Source: JBOGXA01 sp050694175
GTDB lineage: Bacteria; Actinomycetota; CADDZG01; WHSQ01
Assembly (NCBI GenBank): GCA_050694175.1
Contig: JBOGXA010000003.1
Coordinates: forward strand, 62,001 to 126,000
Length of the DNA stretch: 64,000 bases
Reading direction: 5' to 3'
Below the pieces are notes generated by a model, which did no database searches, was not told the DNA's origin, and saw nothing but the letters and a program-made list of their open reading frames with translations. Below, piece after piece: positions 47,363-55,801 of this stretch. Made by a program: the position numbers and the translations under genes. Within the stretch, counting starts at the first letter, position 1; the number at the start of each line of letters is the position of its first letter.

Positions 47363-48247
47363 ATGAAACAGACCGGAGGCAGCCGCGTAAAGCGAGGTCT
47401 CGCTGAAATGCTTAAAGGTGGCGTCATCATGGACGTCACCACCGCCGAGCAGGCAGTGATAGCAGAGGAGGCCGGTGCGGTCTCCGTGATGGCCCTCGAA
47501 CGGGTTCCGGCCGACATCCGTGCCGAGGGCGGCGTCGCCCGCATGGCCGACCCGGAAAAGGTGTCCGAGATCATGGACGCCGTGTCCATACCCGTCATGG
47601 CCAAGTGCCGCATCGGCCACTTCGTCGAAGCGCAGATCCTTCAGAGCCTCGGAGTCGACTACATCGATGAGTCGGAGGTGTTGACTCCCGCAGACGAAGC
47701 GAATCACGTCGCCAAGTGGGACTTCACGGTTCCTTTTGTCTGCGGTGCGACGAACCTGGGCGAGGCGTTGCGCCGGATCGGTGAGGGTGCGGCGATGATC
47801 CGCTCGAAGGGCGAGGCGGGGACCGGGAACGTCGTCGAGGCGGTTCGCCATATGCGGTCGATCACCTCGAGTATCCGCCGGCTGACGACCCTTTCGGCAG
47901 AGGAGCTGATGCCGGCGGCCAGAGAGCTCGGCGCCCCCCACGAGCTCGTTCGCGAGGTTGCCGAGACGGGGGGGCTCCCCGTTGTTCTGTTCACCGCCGG
48001 TGGCATCGCAACCCCCGCAGACGCGGCGATGATGATGCAGCTGGGAGCCGACGGAGTCTTCGTCGGGTCCGGGATCTACAAGTCGGGAGACCCGGCGGCG
48101 CGGGCGCGCGCGATCGTCGAGGCGACCACTTACTACAACGACCCGGACATGCTTGCCAAGGTGTCGCGTGGCCTCGGCGAGCCGATGGTGGGAATAAACC
48201 TCGACGACCTCGACGAGGGGCAGAGGCTGGCCACCCGAGGGTGGTGA
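47363..48247 (+). CDS. pdxS: Pyridoxal 5'-phosphate synthase subunit PdxS
   Basis: Synthase subunit of the DXP-independent vitamin B6 pathway, making PLP from ribose 5-phosphate, glyceraldehyde 3-phosphate and ammonia. The 294-residue protein has IMDVTTAEQAVIAEEAGAVSVMALERVPADIR, the substrate Lys in MAKCRIGHFVEAQ and the second catalytic Lys in RSKGEAGTGNVVEA, with the phosphate loop GGIATPADAA. AGGGTG precedes ATG 47363, and TACCAT near 47321 may be a -10 box. pdxT follows after 10 nt. Confidence 0.98.
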   Translation: MKQTGGSRVKRGLAEMLKGGVIMDVTTAEQAVIAEEAGAVSVMALERVPADIRAEGGVARMADPEKVSEIMDAVSIPVMAKCRIGHFVEAQILQSLGVDYIDESEVLTPADEANHVAKWDFTVPFVCGATNLGEALRRIGEGAAMIRSKGEAGTGNVVEAVRHMRSITSSIRRLTTLSAEELMPAARELGAPHELVREVAETGGLPVVLFTAGGIATPADAAMMMQLGADGVFVGSGIYKSGDPAARARAIVEATTYYNDPDMLAKVSRGLGEPMVGINLDDLDEGQRLATRGW

Positions 48248-48257
48248 CCACGGTCCC

Positions 48258-48833
48258 ATGAAGGTAGGAGTGCTTGGCCTTCAGGGTGACGTGCGTGAGC
48301 ACGTGAGCGCGCTGGAGGCAGCCGGTACGACGCCGACGATCATCCGTACCGCGTCTGAGCTCGCCGATGTAGGCGCCTTGGTGATCCCCGGAGGTGAGTC
48401 CACCACGATCGGAAAGCTGATGGATCGGTTCGGGCTTGTGGGTGCGGTCGTAGATCGGGCGCGCGCAGGGATGCCGGTGTACGGGACGTGTGCAGGCATG
48501 ATCCTCATGGCGCGCGATGTGGTGGGACGACACGACGCGCCTCATCTCCTCCGGATCATGGATCTCACCGTGCACCGGAATGCTTACGGTCGTCAGGTCG
48601 AGTCGTTCGAAGCCGATCTCGCAGTCACCGGCATGGACGATGCTTTCCCCGCGGTTTTTATCCGGGCCCCGGTTGTGGAATCCGTCGGCCCCCGGGTTGA
48701 AGTGCTTGCGACATGGGATGAAACCCCCGTCTTGGTGCGACAGGGGCGTCTGCTCGCGTCGAGTTTCCATCCAGAGATATCGGGCGATGCACGCATCCAT
48801 GAGTTGTTCGTGAGAATGGCCGAGGCCTGCTGA
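48258..48833 (+). CDS. pdxT: Pyridoxal 5'-phosphate synthase glutaminase subunit PdxT
   Basis: Class I glutaminase feeding ammonia to PdxS; 191 residues. GVLGLQGDVREHV opens the protein, PGGESTTIG forms the oxyanion region, the nucleophile Cys is in YGTCAGMILMA (about residue 79), and the His/Glu pair is in SFHPEIS. It is translationally linked to yebC: its TGA shares one base with the yebC ATG. pdxS-pdxT-yebC keeps the mycobacterial order apart from interruptions. Confidence 0.97.
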   Translation: MKVGVLGLQGDVREHVSALEAAGTTPTIIRTASELADVGALVIPGGESTTIGKLMDRFGLVGAVVDRARAGMPVYGTCAGMILMARDVVGRHDAPHLLRIMDLTVHRNAYGRQVESFEADLAVTGMDDAFPAVFIRAPVVESVGPRVEVLATWDETPVLVRQGRLLASSFHPEISGDARIHELFVRMAEAC

Positions 48834-49582
48834 TGTCGGGACACTCCAAATGGTCGACGATCAAGCGCAAGAAGGGCGCGGCGGATGCCCAACGCTCCAG
48901 GCTGTGGGGCAAGCTACTGCGCTTCGTTGAGGTGGCGGCTCGCGACGGCGGAGGGAACATCGATGGCAATCCGACACTGGCCACGGCCGTCGCCAAGGCA
49001 AAGGCGGCATCCGTGCCCAACGACAGCATCGAACGTGCCATCAAGCGGGGGACGGGCGAGCTTCAGGGTGAGGCCTTTGAGGAGACGTCCTACGAGGGAT
49101 ACGGTCCCGGCGGCGTCGCGATCCTGGTGCACTGTCTGACGAACAATCGCAACCGGGCCGCACAAGACGTGCGCGGGGCGTTTACCGGCGGAGGGGGGAA
49201 ACTGGCCGAGCCCGGGTCGGTATCGTTCATGTTCGAGCCGAAAGGCATCGTCCTGGTGGCGAAGGACGGAACCGATGAGGACGAGGTCTTCCTGGTTGCC
49301 GCCGATGCCGGCGCCGACGACGTGCGCGCGAGCGAGGAATCGATCGAGGTGACGGTTGCGCCCGACGCCCTGCGAACCGTACGAAGCGCACTCGAGGATG
49401 CGGGCGTGAGGATCGAATCCGCCGAGGTCACGCAGGTGCCCAAGAGCACGGTCCGCGTGGATGGCGCCGACGCCAAGAAGCTTCTCCACCTCATCGACAC
49501 TCTGGAGGAGCTCGACGACGTGCAAGACGTGTATGCGAACTTCGACATCCCCGACGACGTCCTCGAAACCGTGGCGTCCTGA
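48833..49582 (+). CDS. yebC: YebC/PmpR family protein (TACO1)
   Basis: A 249-residue YebC-family protein, considered a transcription or translation-associated factor. The start SGHSKWSTIKRKKGAADAQRSRLWGKLLRFVEVAARDGG and the GTGELQGEAFEETSYEGYGPGGVAI segment are diagnostic. It sits immediately upstream of ruvC in most bacteria; here a cyclase gene separates them. Its ATG overlaps the pdxT stop by one base. Confidence 0.96.
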   Translation: MSGHSKWSTIKRKKGAADAQRSRLWGKLLRFVEVAARDGGGNIDGNPTLATAVAKAKAASVPNDSIERAIKRGTGELQGEAFEETSYEGYGPGGVAILVHCLTNNRNRAAQDVRGAFTGGGGKLAEPGSVSFMFEPKGIVLVAKDGTDEDEVFLVAADAGADDVRASEESIEVTVAPDALRTVRSALEDAGVRIESAEVTQVPKSTVRVDGADAKKLLHLIDTLEELDDVQDVYANFDIPDDVLETVAS

Positions 49583-49584
49583 CT

Positions 49585-50832
49585 ATGTCGATCGCCGACC
49601 TTCATCCCACTCTGCGACAGGTATCAGAGCACGCGGAGGAGATGAAATCGGCAGCGGTGATCGTCGACGCGGAGTGGACTCTCGTGTGGGTGTCGTCTGA
49701 GATGCAGTGGGCCATGGGCGCGGGCGAGGCCCAACTCGGCGTCGGCAGGCACCTGCTCGAGTGCTACCTGATGGATGCGTGGTGCCAGAAGATCACCGAG
49801 CAGAGTCGAATGCGGGGCTTCGTAGAAGAAGTGCCCCACATGATCCACGACACGCCCGGCGGCAAGACGCGGATCATCGAGATCATCCGCGCCCGCGCAC
49901 AGGAGGGGACCTCACCCCTCGGGACGACCTTGAGTGACGAGGAACGGGAACAGATCGCGTCCGAGATCGAGAAGCTCGTCGAGCAGATGGAAGTAACTCC
50001 ACCCCCGGCGATGTGGTACTCGTCTGTGGAGTGGATTCACGGTGACCTTGCCCCGCTCACCGTGAACTTCTCGGTAACCCGCCTGCACGACTATGACGGC
50101 ACGTTGCGCGGCATGTTGATGCACTTCCATTCCGCGCTTCCCGGCCGCGTCCTTGCGCTCGTTGCGCGTGGCGATCAGGGAATGCTCGAGCGCATGGCCC
50201 GCCTGTTCGACCCTGGTCCGCGACAGGCGGCGATCCTGTTCAGCGATCTGCAGATGTCGGGAGCACTGTCGCGTAAACTTCCAAGCGCGGCGTACTTCCA
50301 GCTCGTGCGCGCGATCACAACTGCCATCGACGATGTCGTGATCCGCCATCGCGGAATCGTCGGCAAGCATGCAGGCGACGGCGTCTCCGCGTTCTTCCTA
50401 GCCGACGATCTCGGTTCGTCGTCGGGAGCCGCACGCGCGGCAATCGAGGCTGCCCGAGACATCGCGGTGGCCGCGCACGACTCGGCGAAAGAGATCGGGG
50501 AGGAGACCGGCTTGTTCGACAGCTCCGATTGCCTCGTGAACGTTGGCGTCCACTGGGGCGGACACCTCTTTATGGGTCAGCTCGTGACGAACGGCCGCCT
50601 CGAGGTCACGGCCCTGGGCGATCGCGTCAATGAGTGTGCGCGGATCGAGGGTAGCGCCACCGACGGTCAGGCGCTCGCGTCGAAGAGCCTGATCGAACAT
50701 CTGTCCGGCGACGACGCCTCCGCTGTGGGTATCGACCCGCACGGCGTCCTGTACCGAGCCCTCGAACAGCTCCCGGGGGCCGACGCCAAGGCGGTACGAG
50801 ACGCCGGGCAGCTCCCCGTAACCGTTCTGTAG
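49585..50832 (+). CDS. Class III nucleotide cyclase with PAS-like N-domain
   Basis: A 415-residue soluble protein. Residues 20-110 resemble a PAS/sensor domain. The class III catalytic domain (about 208-400) shows metal Asp in AILFSDLQ and GKHAGDGVSAFF (Asp plus adenine-specifying Lys), then LGDRVNECARIEG with the transition-state Asn and Arg. At the second purine-specifying position (usually Asp before WG) there is Thr (LEVTALGD), the pattern of class IIIb adenylyl cyclases. Activity is thus likely; cAMP as product is inferred. It begins 2 nt after yebC and ends 78 nt before ruvC, an atypical insertion into the yebC-ruvC unit. Confidence 0.85.
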   Translation: MSIADLHPTLRQVSEHAEEMKSAAVIVDAEWTLVWVSSEMQWAMGAGEAQLGVGRHLLECYLMDAWCQKITEQSRMRGFVEEVPHMIHDTPGGKTRIIEIIRARAQEGTSPLGTTLSDEEREQIASEIEKLVEQMEVTPPPAMWYSSVEWIHGDLAPLTVNFSVTRLHDYDGTLRGMLMHFHSALPGRVLALVARGDQGMLERMARLFDPGPRQAAILFSDLQMSGALSRKLPSAAYFQLVRAITTAIDDVVIRHRGIVGKHAGDGVSAFFLADDLGSSSGAARAAIEAARDIAVAAHDSAKEIGEETGLFDSSDCLVNVGVHWGGHLFMGQLVTNGRLEVTALGDRVNECARIEGSATDGQALASKSLIEHLSGDDASAVGIDPHGVLYRALEQLPGADAKAVRDAGQLPVTVL

Positions 50833-50866
50833 CCGCAAAAAGCCGGGAAGTGTCGGAGCATTCCGT

Positions 50867-50872
50867 TAGGCT
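50867..50872 (+). promoter_or_regulatory. ruvC -10 box
   Basis: TAGGCT immediately 5' of the LexA box, with transcription start predicted near 50879 within it. Confidence 0.55.
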
Positions 50873-50874
50873 GG

Positions 50875-50888
50875 CGAACAGGCGTTCG
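50875..50888 (+). promoter_or_regulatory. LexA (SOS) box upstream of ruvCAB
   Basis: CGAACAGGCGTTCG is a perfect palindrome of half-sites CGAAC-N4-GTTCG and fits CGAACRNRYGTTCG of Bacillus and mycobacterial LexA. It overlaps the predicted start of transcription, so LexA would block initiation. RBS GGAGGACGG then precedes ruvC ATG 50911. Confidence 0.85.
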
Positions 50889-50910
50889 ATTGGGCGACCA
50901 TGGAGGACGG

Positions 50911-51405
50911 ATGCGCGTGCTGGGTATCGACCCGGGCCTCACACTCGGCTACGGGGTTGTGGAGCGAGAGGGGGGACGGCTGCGGGCGGTGGCGTTGGGA
51001 GTCGTCCGCACGGGTCCCGATCGACCGGCCGCCGAACGGCTGGCAGCCCTCCGGCGGGGGATTGCGGAGGTACTCGACGCCCACCGGCCGGACGCGGTCG
51101 CGGTCGAAAAAGTCTTCTTCTCCCGAAACGTGCGGACGGCCATGACGGTGGGGCAGGCGTCCGGCGTGGCGCTGGCGACGGCCGCCGAGTTCGGCGTCGA
51201 CGTCGCCTCCTACACGCCCACCGAGGTCAAGCAGTCCGTCGTGGGCTTCGGCGCGGCGACCAAGCGCCAGGTGGGGGTGATGGTCGCGGCCCTACTGGGG
51301 CTCGCGGCACCCCCTCGTCCCGCCGATGCGGCCGACGCCGCGGCTCTGGCCATCTGCCACCTGAATCGAAGCGGGTTGGCCCGCTCGATCCGTGAGGCGC
51401 TTTAG
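50911..51405 (+). CDS. ruvC: Holliday junction resolvase RuvC
   Basis: Endonuclease that cleaves Holliday junctions, 164 residues. Acidic catalytic residues: Asp in LGIDPGLTLG, Glu in AVEKVFFSRN, and the Asp pair in RPADAADAAALAICHL. The ATG at 50911 is chosen over 50890 because GGAGGACGG lies just upstream and the family begins with M-x-VLGIDPG. It is followed by ruvA after a 70-nt gap. Confidence 0.95.
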   Translation: MRVLGIDPGLTLGYGVVEREGGRLRAVALGVVRTGPDRPAAERLAALRRGIAEVLDAHRPDAVAVEKVFFSRNVRTAMTVGQASGVALATAAEFGVDVASYTPTEVKQSVVGFGAATKRQVGVMVAALLGLAAPPRPADAADAAALAICHLNRSGLARSIREAL

Positions 51406-51475
51406 TGGAGCGGCCCACGACATCTCGCCCGTTACGGCGGCCACAACAGGCCTCACCTGATGGGATGCCCTGCCG

Positions 51476-52051
51476 GTGATTGGGTTTCTCGACGGTCGCA
51501 TCGCCGCCGTCGTCCCCGGGGGATGCTTCCTCGACGTGGGCGGAGTCGGATACCGGTTGAACTGTTCGGCGACCACATTGTCCGCGCTGCCCGAGGGCGA
51601 CGAACGCATTCGCCTGTGGACCCACGTGCATGTGCGGGAGGACGCTCTGGCGCTGTTCGGCTTCGCAACAGAGGCCGAGCAGGCGATGTTCGAAGCTCTC
51701 ATCGGCGTCGCCGGCGTCGGGCCCAAGGTCGCTCTCGGCGTCTGCTCGGCGTTCACACCGGACTCGTTCCGGCGCACGCTGGCGACCGACGACGGCGCCG
51801 CTATTGCAGCGGTCCCGGGGATCGGCCGCAAGACCTCGCAGAGGATCCTCGTCGACCTCAAGGAGAAGCTTGCGATCCCGGATCTTCAGGTCGTGGGGAG
51901 CGGACGGGATGCGCTGACCGGCGCACGCTCGGCTCTCGAGAACCTCGGCTATTCGCCCGGCGAGGTCAGGGCGGCTCTCGGGGAATTAGCGCCGGGCGCC
52001 GACGACCGCGTCGAGGACGTCGTCAAGTCCGCACTGAAGGTACTGGGATGA
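51476..52051 (+). CDS. ruvA: Holliday junction branch migration protein RuvA
   Basis: DNA-binding subunit of the RuvAB branch-migration motor, 191 residues. The OB-fold opening IGFLDGRIAAVVPGGCFLDVGGVGYRL is standard, followed by two helix-hairpin-helix segments (IGVAGVGPKVAL and IAAVPGIGRKTSQRI) and the C-terminal RuvB-binding domain. GTG 51476 is the start. Its TGA stop lies in the first unit of the 20-bp tandem repeat before ruvB. Confidence 0.95.
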   Translation: MIGFLDGRIAAVVPGGCFLDVGGVGYRLNCSATTLSALPEGDERIRLWTHVHVREDALALFGFATEAEQAMFEALIGVAGVGPKVALGVCSAFTPDSFRRTLATDDGAAIAAVPGIGRKTSQRILVDLKEKLAIPDLQVVGSGRDALTGARSALENLGYSPGEVRAALGELAPGADDRVEDVVKSALKVLG

Positions 52052-52112
52052 GCGGAAGGACGCGGGGATGAGCGGAAGGACACGGGGATGAGCGGAAGGA
52101 CACGGGGATGAG
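52048..52112 (+). repeat. Three tandem 20-bp units between ruvA and ruvB
   Basis: ATGAGCGGAAGGACACGGGG starts at 52068 and 52088, a one-base variant at 52048, and a fourth partial unit begins the ruvB coding sequence at 52108. Each full unit has an ATG and a GGAAGGA SD-like stretch; the first three ATGs are followed by stops or wrong frames. Confidence 0.95.
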
Positions 52113-53148
52113 CGAGGCCCTCGAGGTCGACGGCATGCTGACCGCCATCGCGGATCGCGCCGAGCGGGAGGCAGAGAGATCGCTGCGGCCCCGAACACTG
52201 GACGAGTTCGTCGGACAGCGCGAGTTGAAGGAACACCTCGAGATCGTCCTACAGGCGGCGAGGGAGCGAGACGAACCGGCCGGCCACCTCATTCTGAGCG
52301 GCCCCCCGGGGCTCGGCAAGACGAGCCTCGCCCACGTCGTCGCGAACGAGATGGACACGGGCTTCCGGCCGACCTCGGGGCCCGCGCTCGAGCGGGCCGG
52401 GGACCTCGCCGCAATACTCACCAACCTGGAAGAGGGCGAGGTGCTGTTCATCGACGAGATCCACCGCCTCCCCCGCCCGGTCGAAGAGATTCTGTATCCG
52501 GCGATGGAGGACTTCCAGCTGGATCTTGTCATCGGCAAGGGCCCGAGCGCGCACACGATCCGACTGGATCTGCCGCGCTTCACGCTCGTCGGGGCCACGA
52601 CACGCGCCGGACTGGTGACCGGCCCACTGCGCAGCCGCTTCGAGCTCGCCGAACGTCTGGAATTCTATTCCGTCGACGATCTCGAGAGCATCGTCATGCG
52701 CGCCGCTTCGATCCTCGGTGTGAGCCTCGACGAGGACGGCGCACACGAGATCGCCCGGCGGGCCCGCGGCACTCCCCGCATCGCGAACCGGCTGTTGCGG
52801 CGTGTTCGCGACTATGCGCAGGTGCGCGCCGACGGCGCCATCGACGGCAGGATCGCTCGCGCCGGGCTCGAGCTTTTCAAGGTCGACGAGAAGGGCCTCG
52901 ATCGGGTCGACCTTGCGATCCTGGACTCGCTCGTGACGAAGTTCGGAGGGGGGCCAGTCGGGCTATCGACCCTCGCGGTCGCGGTGGGGGAGGAGCCCGA
53001 CACCATCGAAGACGTATACGAGCCGTACCTCATGCAACTCGGATTCATCCGCCGCACGCCGCGCGGCCGCACTGCCACCGAGTCGGCGTTCGCCCACCTC
53101 GGCGCGCCGGCCCCCTCGGGGCCCGCCGCCGCCCGCCTCTTCCGGTAG
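52108..53148 (+). CDS. ruvB: Holliday junction branch migration ATPase RuvB
   Basis: Hexameric AAA+ motor, 346 residues. RPRTLDEFVGQRELKEHL, Walker A GPPGLGKTSLA (about 62-72), Walker B LFIDEIHRL, sensor 1 GATTRAGLVTGPLRSRF and the winged-helix tail (GFIRRTPRGR) are all standard. The ATG at 52108 is read from the last repeat unit; the preceding unit supplies the SD. A hairpin terminator follows. Confidence 0.97.
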   Translation: MSEALEVDGMLTAIADRAEREAERSLRPRTLDEFVGQRELKEHLEIVLQAARERDEPAGHLILSGPPGLGKTSLAHVVANEMDTGFRPTSGPALERAGDLAAILTNLEEGEVLFIDEIHRLPRPVEEILYPAMEDFQLDLVIGKGPSAHTIRLDLPRFTLVGATTRAGLVTGPLRSRFELAERLEFYSVDDLESIVMRAASILGVSLDEDGAHEIARRARGTPRIANRLLRRVRDYAQVRADGAIDGRIARAGLELFKVDEKGLDRVDLAILDSLVTKFGGGPVGLSTLAVAVGEEPDTIEDVYEPYLMQLGFIRRTPRGRTATESAFAHLGAPAPSGPAAARLFR

Positions 53149-53190
53149 GGCCCAGCGACGATCCTCAGCGGTTGGGGGTAGGATGGGCAC

Positions 53191-53213
53191 AGAGCCGCCG
53201 GAGCGGCTCTGTT
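53191..53213 (+). terminator. Terminator-like hairpin after ruvB
   Basis: AGAGCCGC-CGGA-GCGGCTCT (53191-53210), a perfect 8-bp stem, followed by GTTT. It separates ruvCAB from the yajC unit. Confidence 0.65.
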
Positions 53214-53250
53214 TCGCGTGTGTATGACCTCCAGAAGGAAGTGACTAACC

Positions 53251-53571
53251 GTGGATGCGCTCCCGAATCTGATCTTTCTAGGCTTTCTGATCGCGCTCTT
53301 CTATTTCATGCTGATCCGCCCCCAGAAGAGGCGCGTCCAGGCCCACCGCGAGCTGCTGGAAAGCACGAGTGCCGGCGACGAGATCGTCACAATCGGAGGG
53401 CTCCACGGCCGCATCCTGCGGATAGGAGAGGACGACGTCGAGGTTGAGATCGCTCCGGGCACTGTCGTGCGCATCGTAAAGACGGCGATCGCCCGCCGCG
53501 TCACGGAGCACGATGACGCCGACGCGGGGACGACGGAGACGTCCGAGGGCGGGGAGGAGGAGCGGGCGTGA
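53251..53571 (+). CDS. yajC: Preprotein translocase subunit YajC
   Basis: Single-pass membrane accessory of the SecDF complex; 106 residues. The membrane segment LPNLIFLGFLIALFYFMLIRPQ (4-24) and the SH3-like part (VTIGGLHGRILRIGEDDVEVEIAPGTVVRIVKTAI) are family-typical; the C-tail is acidic. The start is GTG 53251 with AAGGAAGTG upstream. It overlaps the HD gene by GTGA. Confidence 0.92.
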   Translation: MDALPNLIFLGFLIALFYFMLIRPQKRRVQAHRELLESTSAGDEIVTIGGLHGRILRIGEDDVEVEIAPGTVVRIVKTAIARRVTEHDDADAGTTETSEGGEEERA

Positions 53572-54341
53572 GCCCCGCGGCTGCTGCGTCGCAGCCGGAA
53601 CGAGCACACGGGGCTCCGACACCCGACGAGATCAAGCCGGTAACCCCCGCGTCGACACCCGAGCCACTCGAGGAGGGGTCGTCGATCTCGCTCGCGGATG
53701 TCGAGGCTCACGAGGGTGTGCAGACCTTCCTCTCCCTTGCCGACCGGTACCTGGGCGAGCTCGGATACACGGAGCACGGTTTCCGCCACGCGGGCCTCGT
53801 GGCAAAGATCGCTTACAACGTCCTGCACCGGCTCGACTTCGACGAGCGCCTATGCGAGCTCGCTGCGATCTCCGGATACCTGCACGACATGGGCAACTTC
53901 GTCTCCCGCACCATGCATTCGCAAACTGGTGCCGCCATCACCTACGACCTGCTGCGCGACATCGGCATGTCCTTCGGAGAGATCGGCGTGGTGCTGGGGG
54001 CAATCGGCAACCACGAGGAGCAGTTCGGACAACCGGTCAATCCCCCGGGTGCGGCCCTCATCCTGGCCGATAAGTCGGACGTCCATCGGAGTCGCGTGCG
54101 GCTCACCGATCCTGCGCTGTTCGATATCCACGATCGAGTGAACCACGCGGTCGAGCACTCGTTCCTGCGCGTGGACGCGGGCGCCCGAACGACCACGCTC
54201 GAACTGACGATCGACACGGAGCTGGCCGGGGTCATGGAGTATTTCGAGATCTTCCTTTCCCGCATGGTGATGTGCCGGCGGGCGGCCGAGTTTCTCGAAT
54301 GCCAGTTCAAGATCGACATAAACGGCACGAAACTGCTCTAG
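53568..54341 (+). CDS. HD-domain phosphohydrolase
   Basis: A 257-residue soluble protein with a Pro/Ala-rich N-terminal stretch (1-45) and an HD domain: His in FRHAGLV (about 68), His-Asp in GYLHDMGN (about 104), His in GNHEEQFG and Asp in ILADKSDVHRS. All metal ligands appear present, so it is likely a phosphohydrolase; a nucleotide or cyclic-nucleotide substrate is only a guess. It starts with GTG overlapping the yajC stop and is followed by secD, so it is embedded in the sec operon, where I know of no standard member of this kind. Confidence 0.8.
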   Translation: MSPAAAASQPERAHGAPTPDEIKPVTPASTPEPLEEGSSISLADVEAHEGVQTFLSLADRYLGELGYTEHGFRHAGLVAKIAYNVLHRLDFDERLCELAAISGYLHDMGNFVSRTMHSQTGAAITYDLLRDIGMSFGEIGVVLGAIGNHEEQFGQPVNPPGAALILADKSDVHRSRVRLTDPALFDIHDRVNHAVEHSFLRVDAGARTTTLELTIDTELAGVMEYFEIFLSRMVMCRRAAEFLECQFKIDINGTKLL

Positions 54342-54349
54342 GGGGAGTG

Positions 54350-55801
54350 GTGAAGGGCTACAGGCGGTACCAGATCAGACTTGCGGTGATCGTGATCGTT
54401 GCATTCGCTGGGCTTGCGACCGTCCTGTCGTTGGGCGTGAGCCCCAGCCTGGGCCTCGATCTCAAAGGCGGCCTGAGCGTCATCCTCACTGCATCGAGCG
54501 CGGAGGGCGAGGTCGACGAAGACGTCTTGGATAAGACGGTGGAGATCATCCGCCGGCGCATCGACGCTCTGGGGGTGGCCGAGCCCGAGGTCAGCGTCGC
54601 CGGAACCAACAACGTCCTCATCCAACTGCCCGGCATCGAAGACGAACGACGGGCCCTCGAGGTCATCGGTAGCACCGCGCAGCTTACGTTCCGGCAGGTC
54701 GTGCGCCAGATCCCGCCCTCGGCGGCGGAAAAACGCAGGCCGGACGTGACGGAGGAGGTCGACTCGTCAGTCAACGACGAGACCGTCGCATACCCGTCCG
54801 CGGACGAGCCCGAGCTCCTGTACGAGCTGGAGCCGGCGCGACTGACCGGGGACGTCGTCACGAGGGCCCAACCGGTGCCTCCCCAGGGCGGGGTCGGGGG
54901 ATGGTCGGTGGCTCTGGAGATGACCGGCGACGCGGCCGAAACGTGGAAGGACTTCACCTCCGACCTGGCATGCAACCGAGACGAAGGACCCGCAGGCAAC
55001 CCTCCCGACAACGCGCTACTGGCGATCGTGCTCGACGGGAAGGTGGAGAGCGCCGTCCCGATGGCGGATCCGCGAACCGAGTCCGACGGTGGCATCGCGT
55101 GCGGGGACGGGATCCCAAACGGTGAGAGCCAGATCAACGTCACGAACCAGCAGGAGGCCAGGGACCTCACGCTCGTGCTTCAGACCGGCGCACTGCCGAT
55201 CACGCTCGAGCAGTCCGAGGTGCTGAAGGTGTCTCCGACATTAGGCGAGGACTCGCTCGAGGCCGGTCTCCGCGCCGGGATCCTTGGACTTGCTCTCGTG
55301 ATGATCTACATGGTCGTGTACTACCGCGCTCTGGGGCTCGTCGTGTGGCTGGGTCTTGCCGTCTTCACCGCCATCATCTACACGCTCATTGCGGTGCTCG
55401 GGGAGACCGCGGGCCTGTCGTTGACGCTTGCAGGCATCGCGGGGATTATCGTGTCGGTCGGCGTCACCGCCGACTCCTACATCGTGGCCTTCGAGCGACT
55501 GAAAGACGAGGCCCATTCGGGCAAGACGATGAGAGCCGCGGTCGAGCGTGGGATGACGCGGTCGTTTCGCACTATCCTCGTCGCGGACTTCGTCACCGGT
55601 GCGGCTGCGGTGATCCTCTTCTATCTGGCAGTCGGCGCGGTCAAGGGTTTCGCGTTGACGTTGGGCCTCGCCACGATCGTCGATGTCGTCGTGGCGTACT
55701 TCTTTACTCGCTCCGCCGTGCAGTTGCTCGCGCGTTCCAAGACCTTCTCAGAAGGTCGCTTTATCGGGATGAAGAAGGCGCTGGGAGTGACCGGAACATG
55801 A
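54350..55801 (+). CDS. secD: Protein translocase subunit SecD
   Basis: Membrane component of the proton-driven SecDF complex, 483 residues. One N-terminal segment is followed by a large extracytoplasmic domain beginning GLDLKGGLSVIL, then five segments (from about 305) with IMVVYYRALGLVVWLG and SVGVTADSYIVAFERLKDE, the family's charged motif. GTG 54350 (or 54347) follows GGGGGAG and is preferred to the open upstream frame, which overlaps the HD gene. Its TGA overlaps secF ATG. Confidence 0.94.
   Translation: MKGYRRYQIRLAVIVIVAFAGLATVLSLGVSPSLGLDLKGGLSVILTASSAEGEVDEDVLDKTVEIIRRRIDALGVAEPEVSVAGTNNVLIQLPGIEDERRALEVIGSTAQLTFRQVVRQIPPSAAEKRRPDVTEEVDSSVNDETVAYPSADEPELLYELEPARLTGDVVTRAQPVPPQGGVGGWSVALEMTGDAAETWKDFTSDLACNRDEGPAGNPPDNALLAIVLDGKVESAVPMADPRTESDGGIACGDGIPNGESQINVTNQQEARDLTLVLQTGALPITLEQSEVLKVSPTLGEDSLEAGLRAGILGLALVMIYMVVYYRALGLVVWLGLAVFTAIIYTLIAVLGETAGLSLTLAGIAGIIVSVGVTADSYIVAFERLKDEAHSGKTMRAAVERGMTRSFRTILVADFVTGAAAVILFYLAVGAVKGFALTLGLATIVDVVVAYFFTRSAVQLLARSKTFSEGRFIGMKKALGVTGT

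Noticed and set aside
52048..52107. CRISPR or mobile-element origin for the 20-bp repeats
   Set aside because: Units are contiguous with no spacers and no terminal inverted repeats.
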